From the NCBI RefSeq assembly GCF_004361855.1, contig NZ_SNWQ01000004.1:289678-353677 (forward strand): a DNA stretch of 64,000 bases, given 5' to 3'. Below are positions 33,151 to 41,933 of this stretch, one piece after another. A program made the position numbers and the translations under genes. The notes beneath the pieces are model-generated. The model worked only from the letters and a program-made list of their open reading frames with translations, did not search any database and had not been told where the DNA came from. The first letter of the stretch is position 1. Every line of letters starts with the position of its first letter. The stretch comes from Kribbella caucasensis. GTDB lineage: Bacteria > Actinomycetota > Actinomycetes > Propionibacteriales > Kribbellaceae.

Positions 33151-35338
33151 CGGCCGGCATCCACCAGTTCGCCCTGCCGGCCAACTTCATTGCTGCGGGC
33201 AACAGCACACCGCGGATCACGGTCGCGTCGACCAGCACCGCCACGGCCATCCCGACACCGATCATCTTCAGGTACACCACCCCACCGGTCGCGTACACCG
33301 CGAACGACAACGCCAGCACGGCGGCCGCAGTACTGACCAATGGCGCCGTCCGCTGCAGCCCGGTCGCCACCGCGAGCGAGTTGTCGCCGGTCCGCAGGTA
33401 CTCCTCCCGGATCCGCGACACGATGAACACCTCGTAGTCCATCGACAGTCCGTACACGATGCAGAACATCAGCAACGGCATACTCGCCTCGAGCACCCCG
33501 GTCGGCGTGAATCCAAGCACGCCGGCCAGATTCCCGTCCTGGAACACCCAGACCATCACGCCGAACATCACCCCGAGGCTGAGCAGGTTCAGCACCGTCG
33601 CCTTCAACGGCAGCAGCACACTTCCGGTCGCGAGCTGCAGAACGGCGAAGCTCAGCACCAGGATCAACCCCAGCACCAACGGGATCCGCTCGGTCAACGC
33701 GTCCCGCCAGTCCAGCATCTCCGCCGGACTCCCGCCGATCATCACGTCGTACGGCGAACCGACCGCGCGCAGGCGATCCACCAAGCCGACATCCCCTTCG
33801 AGCACGTCCTGCGTCGGCGTCGCCATCAGATAGGTACCGCCGTCCCGGGTGAAGCGGTCGGTGGTCGGCGGGATGCTCCGGTCGGTGGTCGGCGGGGCGG
33901 TCCGGTCGCCCGTCGGCGGGATGACCCGGTTGCCGTCGACGAAGACCCCGGCTGCCGAGTCGACCTGCGCGACCCCGTCGACCCGGGACAGCTGTTCGGC
34001 GTACTGCGGGAGCCGGTTGAGGTCGTTCGCCTGGCGGGCGACGAGGTAGATCGCGTCGGACTCCTCCTGGCCGAAGTTCGAGCGGATCTCGTCGGCGGTG
34101 ATCCGGCTGGACGCGTCGGCCGGGAGGATCCGGGCGTCGGGGAGGCCGAAGCGGAGTCCGATCGCGGGCGCGGCGAGGAGCAGTACTACAGCGAGCACGG
34201 CACCGCCGGTCACCAGCGGCCGCCGCATCACGAGTCTGGCGATGCGGAACCACCAACCGCTCTCGACTTCGCGCTCCACGGTCGGGCGTGCGGCCCGTCG
34301 TCCGAGGATCGCCAGCGCGGCCGGAAGCATGACGAGAGACCCGATCAGGGCGGAACCAACCACGAGGACGCCCGCGTAGCCGAACGATCGCAGGAAGGAC
34401 AGCGGGAACAGGAGTAAGGCAAGCAGGGAACACGCGACGGTCAGGCCGCTGAAGAAGACGGTCCGGCCCGCTGTTCGTACTGCGGTCACGACGGACTCGG
34501 CCACATCGTTGCCGGCAGCAAGTTCTTCGCGATAGCGGGAGATGACGAACAGGCAGTAGTCGACCCCGAGCGCGAGACCCATCACCAGCGCGAGGTTCGC
34601 GGCGAACGTCGAGACCTCGGTGAACGACGCGATCACGCGGAGTCCGGCGAGTGAGCCCGCGGTCGCGAATACGCCGACGCCAAGGGTGATCAGGGCGAGC
34701 GCCACCCGACGGTAGATGAGGATCAGGAGCAGCAGGACGAGCGGGATCACGATGGCCTCCGCGCGGAGAAAGTCCTGCCGTGCTTGGGCTCCGATCTCGC
34801 GGAACACCTCATCCTGGCCGCCGGATCGGACGTTCAGCGGGCCGCGTTGTCCGGCGTACTGCGTCGCGAGCTCGCCGACCCGGGCGCGGGCCTCGTTCAC
34901 CTCGCCCGGTACTCGGATCAGGATCAGAGCTTGGCGTCCATCCTCACTGCGGAGGGCGGGGCTGTTGCCGCGAGACCAGTACGAGCCGACCTCGGCGACG
35001 CCTGGTTGAGCTGCGATTTCTTGACCGAGTTGCTCGGCGGCAGTGCGGGTGGCGGGGTCGTCGACGGTGCGGTCGCCTGCGTCCACCAGGAAGACGAGGT
35101 TGGGCGGGCCGGTGCGGAACTGGTCGGCGAGGATCGCGCGAGCCTGGTCGGATTCGGATCCGGGGGCGGCGATCCGGGAGAGGGAGAGCACGCCGAGAGC
35201 GCCTGCGGCGACGGCGAGTGTGATCAGGGTGAGCGCGACAGAGACGGCCGCGACCAGTCGACGCCGGCGGACGAGGAAGCGGGCGTAGGCGAGCGACGCG
35301 GGCGGGCGGCCCGGCGGTGCGCTGTCGAGCGGATGCAT
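33104..35338 (-). CDS. MMPL family (RND-like) transporter
   Basis: A 744-residue membrane protein with the two-fold MMPL plan. One span lies near residue 35, then a loop of about 150 residues, a block of five spans, a second single span near 380, another large loop and five more spans. Repeated motifs ALGVDYCLFVISRYREE and GLSMDYEVFIVSRIREEY mark the two halves, with the proton-relay Asp in each. A short Thr/Pro repeat (RTAPPTTDRSIPPTTDR) sits in the second loop. It exports lipids or drugs in relatives. It is divergent from a TetR gene, the likely repressor. Confidence 0.92.
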   Translation of the reverse strand: MHPLDSAPPGRPPASLAYARFLVRRRRLVAAVSVALTLITLAVAAGALGVLSLSRIAAPGSESDQARAILADQFRTGPPNLVFLVDAGDRTVDDPATRTAAEQLGQEIAAQPGVAEVGSYWSRGNSPALRSEDGRQALILIRVPGEVNEARARVGELATQYAGQRGPLNVRSGGQDEVFREIGAQARQDFLRAEAIVIPLVLLLLILIYRRVALALITLGVGVFATAGSLAGLRVIASFTEVSTFAANLALVMGLALGVDYCLFVISRYREELAAGNDVAESVVTAVRTAGRTVFFSGLTVACSLLALLLFPLSFLRSFGYAGVLVVGSALIGSLVMLPAALAILGRRAARPTVEREVESGWWFRIARLVMRRPLVTGGAVLAVVLLLAAPAIGLRFGLPDARILPADASSRITADEIRSNFGQEESDAIYLVARQANDLNRLPQYAEQLSRVDGVAQVDSAAGVFVDGNRVIPPTGDRTAPPTTDRSIPPTTDRFTRDGGTYLMATPTQDVLEGDVGLVDRLRAVGSPYDVMIGGSPAEMLDWRDALTERIPLVLGLILVLSFAVLQLATGSVLLPLKATVLNLLSLGVMFGVMVWVFQDGNLAGVLGFTPTGVLEASMPLLMFCIVYGLSMDYEVFIVSRIREEYLRTGDNSLAVATGLQRTAPLVSTAAAVLALSFAVYATGGVVYLKMIGVGMAVAVLVDATVIRGVLLPAAMKLAGRANWWMPAVRFGVPARRESRQPQ

Positions 35339-35372
35339 GGTGAAGCCCTCCGGGCGTTAGGATGGCGAAACA

Positions 35373-35412
35373 CGAGCTATGACTCGCAAAAGAAAATACG
35401 AGCATTTGCTCG
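35373..35412. promoter_or_regulatory. Pair of 14-bp inverted repeats, likely TetR operators
   Basis: CGAG-CTATGA-CTCG (35373-35386) and CGAGC-ATTT-GCTCG (35399-35412) have the same width and lie 26 bp apart centre to centre in the divergent MMPL/TetR gap, consistent with two dimer sites. Confidence 0.55.
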
Positions 35413-35449
35413 CATTTGTCAACGCCCCTTGCCCTGAGGAGAACTGCGC

Positions 35450-36211
35450 ATGTCCGAGAAGCCGCAGACGCCCGCGAAGGCGGAGGCGGAGGTAAGGCGG
35501 AGCGCGGGGCAGCCTTCGGAAGCGCACGCTGCGGGGCGAGGCGGAGGGCGAGCCGCGGAGGAGGAGCGGGGCGGGGAGCGCGGGCTGGAGGTGCGGGCTG
35601 CGGAGCGGGCAGGGCGGCGGCGGCAGGCTCGTGGGGAGAAGCGGATGGAGGAGTTGACTGACGCTGCGGCGGTGGAGTTTGCCGAGGTGGGGTATGCGAA
35701 GGCGACGACGAACGCGATCGCCAAGCGGGCTGGGGTTTCGCCGGGGACGCTGTATCAGTTCTTCGCCAACAAGGAGGCGTTGGCGGCGGCGTTGTCCGAG
35801 CGGTATCGGGTTGCTCTCCAGGAGGCTCATGGGCGCGCGTTCGATCCGTCGGCCGCGAAGCTGCCGTTGCCGGAGATGGTCGAACGGATGATCCGGCCGA
35901 TGGTCGAGGTCAACCTCGCGAATCCTGGTTTCAAGGCTCTCTTCGCCGGACCTGATCTGCCTGAGCACCTGACCGCGCCGACCCGCGCACTGCAGGCCGC
36001 GGTCGTCGGCCGCATCGCCGAGGTGATCGCGATCCGGCTCCCCGATCTCCCCGCCGAAAGACTAGAGACGACCGCGGCCGTCGCGACCCAGATCTTCGCC
36101 GCCCTTCTCGGCACCATCGTGTCGGTGCCAGCGGCGGACCGCGAACGCTGGATCGACGAACTCAAGCGCGCCCTGGTCGGCTACCTCGCGCCCCTCGAAT
36201 CCGAGAACTGA
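35450..36211 (+). CDS. TetR-family transcriptional regulator with long charged N-terminal extension
   Basis: A 253-residue regulator. The TetR HTH occupies about 65-115 (MEELTDAAAVEFAEVGY, then TNAIAKRAGVSPGTLYQFF and NKEALAAAL), followed by a helical ligand domain with FAALLGTIVSVPAADRERW. The first 60 residues are an unusual low-complexity stretch rich in Arg, Gly, Glu and Ala. The GAGGAG site 8 bp before ATG 35450 supports the long start, although internal starts could skip this tail. Divergent from the MMPL transporter, which it probably represses. Confidence 0.88.
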   Translation: MSEKPQTPAKAEAEVRRSAGQPSEAHAAGRGGGRAAEEERGGERGLEVRAAERAGRRRQARGEKRMEELTDAAAVEFAEVGYAKATTNAIAKRAGVSPGTLYQFFANKEALAAALSERYRVALQEAHGRAFDPSAAKLPLPEMVERMIRPMVEVNLANPGFKALFAGPDLPEHLTAPTRALQAAVVGRIAEVIAIRLPDLPAERLETTAAVATQIFAALLGTIVSVPAADRERWIDELKRALVGYLAPLESEN

Positions 36212-36313
36212 TCCTCACCTCCGCGGACCGCCCGGACATCGGCTGTACGTGGTGAGCAGCATGTTGATTTGAGGTCGTCCGCCTACACGAAGTCGGCGTA
36301 CCAACTACCAGGC

Positions 36314-36391
36314 TGTGCACAACCTGGGGACGACTGTGGACAACTTGGCCGAACCTGTCCGATCCCCAAACCCCTTATCCACAAGGGGTTT
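36314..36391. promoter_or_regulatory. Cluster of DnaA-box-like sequences and a palindrome upstream of the DUF222 gene
   Basis: TGTGCACAA (36314-36322) and TGTGGACAA (36335-36343, complement TTGTCCACA) and TTATCCACA (36375-36383) match or nearly match the DnaA box. The last lies in a hairpin with arms AAACCCCTT (36368-36376) and AAGGGGTTT (36383-36391). They sit 44-121 bp before the DUF222 start. Confidence 0.6.
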
Positions 36392-36434
36392 CCGGGCCCA
36401 GAAATTGTCGGCGGCATCGTCTAGGGTTCTAGCC

Positions 36435-38435
36435 ATGGAACGGTTGGAGCAACGGCCCGTGTGGTCGATGAGCGGCAGCGACATGCTGGCCGCCCTCGAC
36501 ACACTCCAGGCCGACCTCAACCGGATGAACACCTACCGCCTCGAACTCCTCGCCGCCCTCGACGCCAACGGCCACGCCACCGAAATCGGCGCCCGCAACA
36601 CCGTCCAACTCATCGCCATCCGCCACCGCCTCGACCCCACCACCGTCCGCCACGACCTCAAAACCGCCAAAGCCCTCACGAAGTACGAGGCCGTGAACAC
36701 CGCCCTCCACACCGACCCCACCACCAACGCGAACGCCGACGACGACGCGGGCAGGGGCGCGGACTCGGACTCGGGCTTGGGAACGGACGCCGGCGCATCC
36801 ACGGGCACCGACGCGGACCCGGGCGGCGGCACGGACGCGGGCACGGGCTCGGACGCGGGCTCGGACGCGGGCACGGGCACGGACGCGGGCACGGGCACGG
36901 GCGCCGACGGTGACGTGGGTGCCGCGGCCGCCGCCCCGGACGGCGGCGCCGAAGGCGGTGCGGAGCCTGGCCCGCTGGTGCTGCATCCGGGCCAGGCCGA
37001 GGCGATCATCGACGCCCTCGAACGGGTCCCGGCCGCGGCGAACGTGCCGGTCGAAAACCTGCGGGTCGCCGAGGAACAGATGGTGCGAGCCGCGCAACTA
37101 CTCCCACCGGGCGAACTGCGCAGGATGGGCAAGCAGGTCCGCGACCGGCTCGACACCGACGGCGCCGAACCGGCCGAGAAACGCGCCCAGGCCAAGGAAA
37201 CCCTGTGGCTGAAACGCCGCGACGACGGCATCCAGTTCGGCGGCTTCCTCGCCGCCGACAACGCCGAACTGCTGCAGACCGTCATCTTCGCCGGCGCGAA
37301 ACCCCACAAGACCCCCGACGGGCAACCCGATCCCCGCACCCGCGGCAAACGCCACGCCGACGGCCTCGTCACCGCCCTCACCGTCGCCGCCGGCACCGGG
37401 ACGGCCGCGCCCGGACACGGCGGCATCAAACCCCACATCACCGTCACCATCAACCTGGCCGACCTGCTCGCCGGCACCGGCACCGGCGACCTCGCCCACG
37501 GCGGCACCCTGTCCGCCGCCGCGATCCGCCGGCTGGCCTGCGACGCCGGCATCATCCCCCTGGTCCTCGGCGCCAACTCCGAACCCCTGGATGTCGGCAC
37601 CGAAGAACGCTTCGTCAACCGCGCCATGCGCCGCGCCCTGAACACCCGCGACAAGGGCTGCATCGTCTGCGGCGCCCCACCCGCGATGTGCGAGGCCCAC
37701 CACCTCGTGCACTGGGCAGAAGGCGGCCCGACCCGCGTCGACAACCTGGTCCTGCTGTGCAAGGCCGACCACATCGACGTCCACCACGGCCACTGGACCA
37801 TCACCATGCTCAACGGCCGCCCGGTGCTGTCCCGCCCCGGCTGGGCCACCCCCACCACCCGACGACCCGGCACCGCCCCACCCCACACCAGCACCACCCC
37901 ACACCCCTGGGGCGGCGATCCACCCGACACCAGACTGAGCCGGCCACCCCGCGACACCGCCGCACACCCAACCCCCACAGGTGACGACCTGGCGCGCCGA
38001 GACCCCTGGGGCGACAATTCACCCGACCCCCAAACCAAGACAACTCCTGTCCCCGTTGCCGATCCGGCGATCCCACCGGGATGGCCAGTCACCCCTGCCA
38101 CCGAACCGGCCGCCGTAGCAGCAGCTGCCCCATCGGTCGGTCGACCACGGCACTTCGCCGACACCCCGAAGCCCGCACCCCGCCGGCGGCCGGGCCGCTC
38201 ACCCTCTCGGCCACACGGCCCGCCCTCTCGGCAACCCCATCGCCGACCAGCTGCATCGCGACCTCGCCGACTACCCCGACCCCTGGTCCGACGACCCGCC
38301 CCCGCCCACACCACCGCTGCCAACACCGCACGACCAGCACCCAACCAAACCGAGCGCACCCTCTCGACCAGCCAGATGAGCAACGCCGCACCACACCCGG
38401 CCGCACCCGGCGCAGGGGCAGCCGCGACGGAATGA
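36435..38435 (+). CDS. DUF222/HNH endonuclease domain protein (13E12 repeat family)
   Basis: A 666-residue protein. The DUF222 region begins at residue 1 and is broken by a low-complexity Gly/Thr/Asp/Ala insert (residues about 101-177). The HNH nuclease lies at about 405-455: CIVCG (C409), CEAHHLVHWAEGG, TRVDNLVLLCKADH and the final HHG. The tail after about residue 460 is Pro/Thr rich. From about residue 575 the reading frame turns Arg-rich (RRRPGRSPSRPHG), while another frame gives a normal sequence (ADQLHRDLADYPDPWSDD), so a frameshift near 38170-38200 is possible. DUF222 is the family of the Mycobacterium tuberculosis REP13E12 repeats. ATG 36435. Confidence 0.85.
   Translation: MERLEQRPVWSMSGSDMLAALDTLQADLNRMNTYRLELLAALDANGHATEIGARNTVQLIAIRHRLDPTTVRHDLKTAKALTKYEAVNTALHTDPTTNANADDDAGRGADSDSGLGTDAGASTGTDADPGGGTDAGTGSDAGSDAGTGTDAGTGTGADGDVGAAAAAPDGGAEGGAEPGPLVLHPGQAEAIIDALERVPAAANVPVENLRVAEEQMVRAAQLLPPGELRRMGKQVRDRLDTDGAEPAEKRAQAKETLWLKRRDDGIQFGGFLAADNAELLQTVIFAGAKPHKTPDGQPDPRTRGKRHADGLVTALTVAAGTGTAAPGHGGIKPHITVTINLADLLAGTGTGDLAHGGTLSAAAIRRLACDAGIIPLVLGANSEPLDVGTEERFVNRAMRRALNTRDKGCIVCGAPPAMCEAHHLVHWAEGGPTRVDNLVLLCKADHIDVHHGHWTITMLNGRPVLSRPGWATPTTRRPGTAPPHTSTTPHPWGGDPPDTRLSRPPRDTAAHPTPTGDDLARRDPWGDNSPDPQTKTTPVPVADPAIPPGWPVTPATEPAAVAAAAPSVGRPRHFADTPKPAPRRRPGRSPSRPHGPPSRQPHRRPAASRPRRLPRPLVRRPAPAHTTAANTARPAPNQTERTLSTSQMSNAAPHPAAPGAGAAATE
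36735..36965 (+). repeat. In-frame low-complexity repeat inside the DUF222 gene
   Basis: A run built from 6-bp units such as GACGCG and GGCACG encodes Gly/Thr/Asp/Ala-rich DAGTGTDAGSDAG-like sequence. Unit length is a multiple of three, so copy changes would alter length without breaking the frame. Confidence 0.65.
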
Positions 38436-38454
38436 ACGCGACGCACCCCGCCAG

Positions 38455-38900
38455 CTGAGCGCCGAAGCATCCGATCGACTCCCGCCAACCCCAGCATGGT
38501 CGGGCCGGAACCCGTTGAGCCCGTCAGGCGCCGAGACGGGGTCTGGTGAGCACAGAAACACCCGGCCGACCCCGCCGGCCCCACGAACCCCCAGCAACGC
38601 CCGGCCCGAAGGCCCGAACCCTCGACCCGTCAACGACCAGGCGGAGTCTGGCGAGTCCCTGAAACACCCGCCCGGCCCGACGAACCCCAGCATCGCCCGC
38701 CCCGAACCCCTCGACCCGTCAAACACCGAGGTGGCGTCTGGCGAGTCCCTGCAACACCCGCCCGGCCCAACGAACCCCAGCATCGCCCGCCCCGAACCCC
38801 TCGACCCGTCAAACACCGAGGTGGCGTCTGGCGAGTCCCTGCAACACCCGCTCGGCCCCACGAACCCAGCATCGTCCGGCCCGGACCCGTCGTCGCCGTC
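38455..38900. repeat. 90-bp tandem repeat array (about five units)
   Basis: GCGAGTCCCTG starts at 38651, 38741 and 38831, exactly 90 bp apart; units 38651-38740 and 38741-38830 differ at two positions. Two more diverged units lie upstream (38455-38545 and 38546-38650), and the third main unit decays after about 70 bp. It lies after the DUF222 gene in a 795-bp gap (38436-39230) where no convincing gene is seen. The period of 30 codons keeps both strands open, which produces misleading ORFs. Confidence 0.8.
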
Positions 38901-39083
38901 GTAACGCAGAGGCGGGGTCTGGCTCTGCCCGCCGCGCCAGGCACCCCGCCCCGGCGCGGTCGCGGCCCGGGCTACAACCTGGTCCGGCGGCCGGCGCCCT
39001 CAAATCCGAGAGCCGATCCGGCCGCCCCTCGATAGAACTGATCCAACGACCCGGCGCCCTCGAATCCGGAAGCCGACCGGCGG

Positions 39084-39204
39084 CCGACACCCTCGGTTCC
39101 AGAGCTGACCGGCCGACACCTCGAATCCAGAGCTGACCGGCGGCCGGCGTTGGAGATGGGCCGGCCGACACCCTCGGTTCCAGAGCTGACCGGCGGCCGG
39201 CGTG
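39084..39204. repeat. Cluster of short direct repeats before the metE end
   Basis: A unit starting CCGACACC and containing CCAGAGCTGACCGGC recurs at 39084, 39113 and 39165, with related CGCCCTCGAATCCG/CGCCCTCAAATCCG copies from about 38995. Spacings vary (29 and 52 bp), so it is not a simple tandem array. Confidence 0.55.
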
Positions 39205-39230
39205 GACGTGTGCCGGCCGCCGGGTCGATG

Positions 39231-41522
39231 TCAGCTTTGGCGGAGGGTGTGGGCGGCGGTGATCAGGTTGCGGAGGGCTGGTTCGACTTCGGCGTAGGTG
39301 CGGGTCTTCAGGCCGCAGTCCGGGTTGACCCAAAGGCGATCGGCCGGGACCGACCCGAGTGCGGTCCTGAGCAAACCGGACAGCTCGGCAACCTCCGGCA
39401 CGCGCGGCGAGTGGATGTCGTAGACCCCCGGCCCGACACCTCGCCGGAACCCGCTGTCCGCCAGATCCGCGAGCACCTCCATCCGCGACCGCGCCGCCTC
39501 GATCGTGGTGACGTCCGCGTCGAGCCCGTCGATCCCCGCGATCACCGCCCCGAACTCCGAGTAGCAAAGGTGCGTGTGGATCTGCACCGCCGTCGGCGCC
39601 CCCGCGGTCGCGAGCCGGAACGACCCGACCGACCAGTCCAGGTACGCCTTCCGATCCACCTCCCGCAGCGGCAACAATTCCCGCAACGCCGGCTCGTCCA
39701 CCTGGATCACCTGCAACCCCGCAGCGACCAGATCGGCGATCTCGTCCCGCAACGCCAACGCCACCTGGTCGGCCGTCTCGGCCAACGGCTGGTCATCCCG
39801 GACGAACGACCATGCCAGGATAGTCACCGGCCCGGTCAGCATGCCCTTCACCGGACGACTGGTCAGCCCCTGCGCGAACGACGCCCACTCGACCGTCATC
39901 GGAGCCGGCCGCGCCACATCGCCGTACAGGATCGGAGGTCGCACGCACCGGCTGCCGTACGACTGGACCCAACCGAGTTGCGTAGTCGCGAAACCGTCGA
40001 GCTGTTCGGCGAAGTACTGCACCATGTCGTTGCGTTCCGGCTCGCCATGTACGAGGACGTCCAGCCCGAGGTCCACCTGGAGCCGGATGACGTGTTCGAT
40101 CTCGGCCCGCATCCGTTCGTCGTACGCCGCCTGATCTATCGACCCCTTCCGCAGTTCGGCCCGGGCCCGGCGTACCTCGGCGGTCTGTGGGAACGACCCG
40201 ATCGTCGTGGTCGCGAGCTCCGGCAACCCGAGCGCGTCCTGCTGCGCCGCGGCCCGTTCGTCGTACGGCGCCCGCTCCCGATCCGCCGGCTGCAAACCTG
40301 CCACGCGAGCCCGTACTGCGGCGTTGTGGCCGAAATCGTCAGGCCGGCAGATTGCGTCGCTCTCTCTGCCCGCGAGATCAACGTCGACGCCGCTGTCGTC
40401 CCGCAACGCGCGCCCGAGCAGAACCACCTCGTCGACCTTCTGCCGGGCGAACGAGAGCCGCTCCCGGACCCGTGGTTCGAGCCCGGTCTCCGCGTCCACG
40501 TCGTACGGGACGTGCAGCAGCGAGCAGGACGTGGAGACGACGAGTTGACCGACCGAGCCGAGCAGTACGGCCGAGCGGGACAACGCGTCGCCGAGCGCCG
40601 TCCGCCAGACGTTGCGCCCGTCGATCAGGCCGGCGACGACCGTTTTCCGCTGCAGTTCAGGCCGTCCGGCGATCCGCTCGACCACGTCCGGCGCGGATAC
40701 CAGGTCGACCGCGAGGCCCTCGATGTCCGTTGCTGCGAGCAACGGAAGGGCCGGGCCGAGATCACCGAAGTACGAGGCGACCAGGATTTTCGGGCGATTC
40801 GGCAGGGCCGCCAGCTCTTCATAGGCCCGTTTGAGTGCCGCGAGTTCGTCGGCAGTCCGGTCCTGCACGTACGCCGGTTCGTCCAGCTGGACCCAGTCGG
40901 CCCCGGCCTGCGCGAGCTTCGCCAGCAGCTCGGCATACACGTCGAGAAGCTGGTCGAGTAGCGCGAGCGGTTCGAAGTCAGCCGATGCCTCCGCAGACGG
41001 CTTGGACAGCAGCAGGAATGTCAGCGGCCCGATCAGCACCGGCCGCGCGGCGACACCTGGTGTTCCGACACGGGACACTAGAGCACGCGCCTCTGCGAAG
41101 TCCTTCAGCGGCTTGTCGCCGGCCAGCCGGAACGTGGTCCGGCCGTCCAGCTCCGGCACGAGGTAGTGGTAGTTCGTGTCGAACCACTTGGTCAGCTCGA
41201 GCGGCGCGACCTCGTCCCGGCCGCGGGCCATCGCGAAGTACGTGTCCAGCTCGGACAGTCCGAGGGCGCGATACCGCTCGGGGACGGCGTCGAAGAGCTG
41301 CGCGTGGTCGAGCAGTTGGTCGTAGTACGAGAAGGTGTTGGCCGGGACGGTGTCGAGGCCGCGGGCAGCAAGGTCGGTCCAGGTCGAGGCCCGCAACTCA
41401 CTGGCGACCTCTTCCAGCCGGTCCGCGTCGATCTCGCCGGCCCAGTACTTCTCGACGGCTTGTTTCAGTTCCCGCCGGGGCCCGATCCTCGGGTAGCCCA
41501 GCACGGTGGTGGTCGTGTTCAC
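39231..41522 (-). CDS. metE: Cobalamin-independent methionine synthase
   Basis: A 763-residue enzyme that transfers a methyl group from methyltetrahydropteroyl-glutamate to homocysteine. The N-terminal half begins with [19 protein letters not shown], which is diagnostic. The catalytic C-terminal half has [13 protein letters not shown], the zinc-ligand region [10 protein letters not shown] (His and Cys) and [12 protein letters not shown] with the last Cys. Start GTG 41522 has GAGGAG about 10 bp upstream. A cobalamin riboswitch precedes it, so expression should fall when vitamin B12 is available, when a B12-dependent MetH (outside the window) can act. Confidence 0.97.
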   Translation of the reverse strand: MNTTTTVLGYPRIGPRRELKQAVEKYWAGEIDADRLEEVASELRASTWTDLAARGLDTVPANTFSYYDQLLDHAQLFDAVPERYRALGLSELDTYFAMARGRDEVAPLELTKWFDTNYHYLVPELDGRTTFRLAGDKPLKDFAEARALVSRVGTPGVAARPVLIGPLTFLLLSKPSAEASADFEPLALLDQLLDVYAELLAKLAQAGADWVQLDEPAYVQDRTADELAALKRAYEELAALPNRPKILVASYFGDLGPALPLLAATDIEGLAVDLVSAPDVVERIAGRPELQRKTVVAGLIDGRNVWRTALGDALSRSAVLLGSVGQLVVSTSCSLLHVPYDVDAETGLEPRVRERLSFARQKVDEVVLLGRALRDDSGVDVDLAGRESDAICRPDDFGHNAAVRARVAGLQPADRERAPYDERAAAQQDALGLPELATTTIGSFPQTAEVRRARAELRKGSIDQAAYDERMRAEIEHVIRLQVDLGLDVLVHGEPERNDMVQYFAEQLDGFATTQLGWVQSYGSRCVRPPILYGDVARPAPMTVEWASFAQGLTSRPVKGMLTGPVTILAWSFVRDDQPLAETADQVALALRDEIADLVAAGLQVIQVDEPALRELLPLREVDRKAYLDWSVGSFRLATAGAPTAVQIHTHLCYSEFGAVIAGIDGLDADVTTIEAARSRMEVLADLADSGFRRGVGPGVYDIHSPRVPEVAELSGLLRTALGSVPADRLWVNPDCGLKTRTYAEVEPALRNLITAAHTLRQS

Positions 41523-41569
41523 GTCTCTCTCCTCGCGAGCGTGCCAGTGGGCGCGGACGCTTGCGCGGG

Positions 41570-41589
41570 CAGACCTGACGACAGGTCTG
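41570..41589 (-). promoter_or_regulatory. Hairpin in the metE leader, possible expression platform
   Basis: CAGACCTG-ACGA-CAGGTCTG is a perfect 8-bp stem between the riboswitch core and the metE start. Its GACCTG arm resembles part of the riboswitch B12 box, so mutually exclusive pairing is possible. Confidence 0.45.
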
Positions 41590-41667
41590 TCGACAGCACG
41601 GACCGAAGTCCGGGCGAGCCTTCCCGCGAGGCTTCCGATCCCCCGCGCACCGGGCGGCGCGCGGGCC

Positions 41668-41873
41668 GAGGGCAGGTCTTCGGACTCGCGGGCGGATCAG
41701 CCAAGGCTGATGGACCTAGGCTGATGGATCTACCGGCCGTCGCTTCCCAGACGTCGTGTCCAGTGCTTCTGACGGCTTTCGTTCCCGCTCACCGCTGCGG
41801 GGCAGTCCCGGATTCGCACCGGGTTCCCTGTTGCCTCATCCCGGAACCAGCCCGGGATGAACCATCGGCACCA
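41668..41873 (-). ncRNA. Cobalamin riboswitch upstream of metE
   Basis: Read on the minus strand, the segment carries the cobalamin-aptamer landmarks in order: GGTGCC..GGTTC at the start, GGGAACCCGGTGCGAATCC, then ACTGCCCCGCAGCGGTGA, the junction GCCGTCAGAAGCACTGG, and a closing B12-box-like AGTCCGAAGACCTGCC. Repeated CAGCCAAGGCTG/CATCAGCCT arms fill a variable stem near 41690-41735. It lies 146 bp before metE. The class is RF00174; metE is a classical target in actinobacteria. Confidence 0.93.
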
Positions 41874-41933
41874 CGAGCCTACTGCTTCCGTACGACGCTG
41901 CGCCGTGGTCGGGGTAACACGAGTGCGCGGGGG

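Noticed and set aside
36314..36391. Chromosomal replication origin
   Set aside because: DnaA-box-like sites are few and no dnaA, dnaN, gyrB or rnpA/rpmH genes are nearby. Kept only as a regulatory or mobile-element signal.
36533..38584. Very long minus-strand open frame opposite the DUF222 gene
   Set aside because: A high-GC shadow. The plus strand has intact DUF222 and HNH motifs, while the minus product has none.
38271..38861. A 196-codon minus-strand frame with repeated RDSPDATSVFDGSRGSGRA units
   Set aside because: Same repeat array read on the other strand, and it runs into the DUF222 gene. No ribosome site or family.
38455..38900. CRISPR array
   Set aside because: Repeats are 90 bp and directly adjoining, with no spacers and no cas genes.
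38515..38904. A 129-codon plus-strand frame encoding a Pro-rich repeated peptide (GPTNPSIARPEPLDPSN units)
   Set aside because: It is made of the 90-bp tandem repeat, starts at a TTG with only a weak ribosome site, and the opposite strand is equally open. Open frames here follow from the repeat period being a multiple of three.
41570..41589. Independent rho-independent terminator for an upstream gene
   Set aside because: It lies within the metE leader downstream of a riboswitch on the same strand, so it is better read as part of the expression platform.
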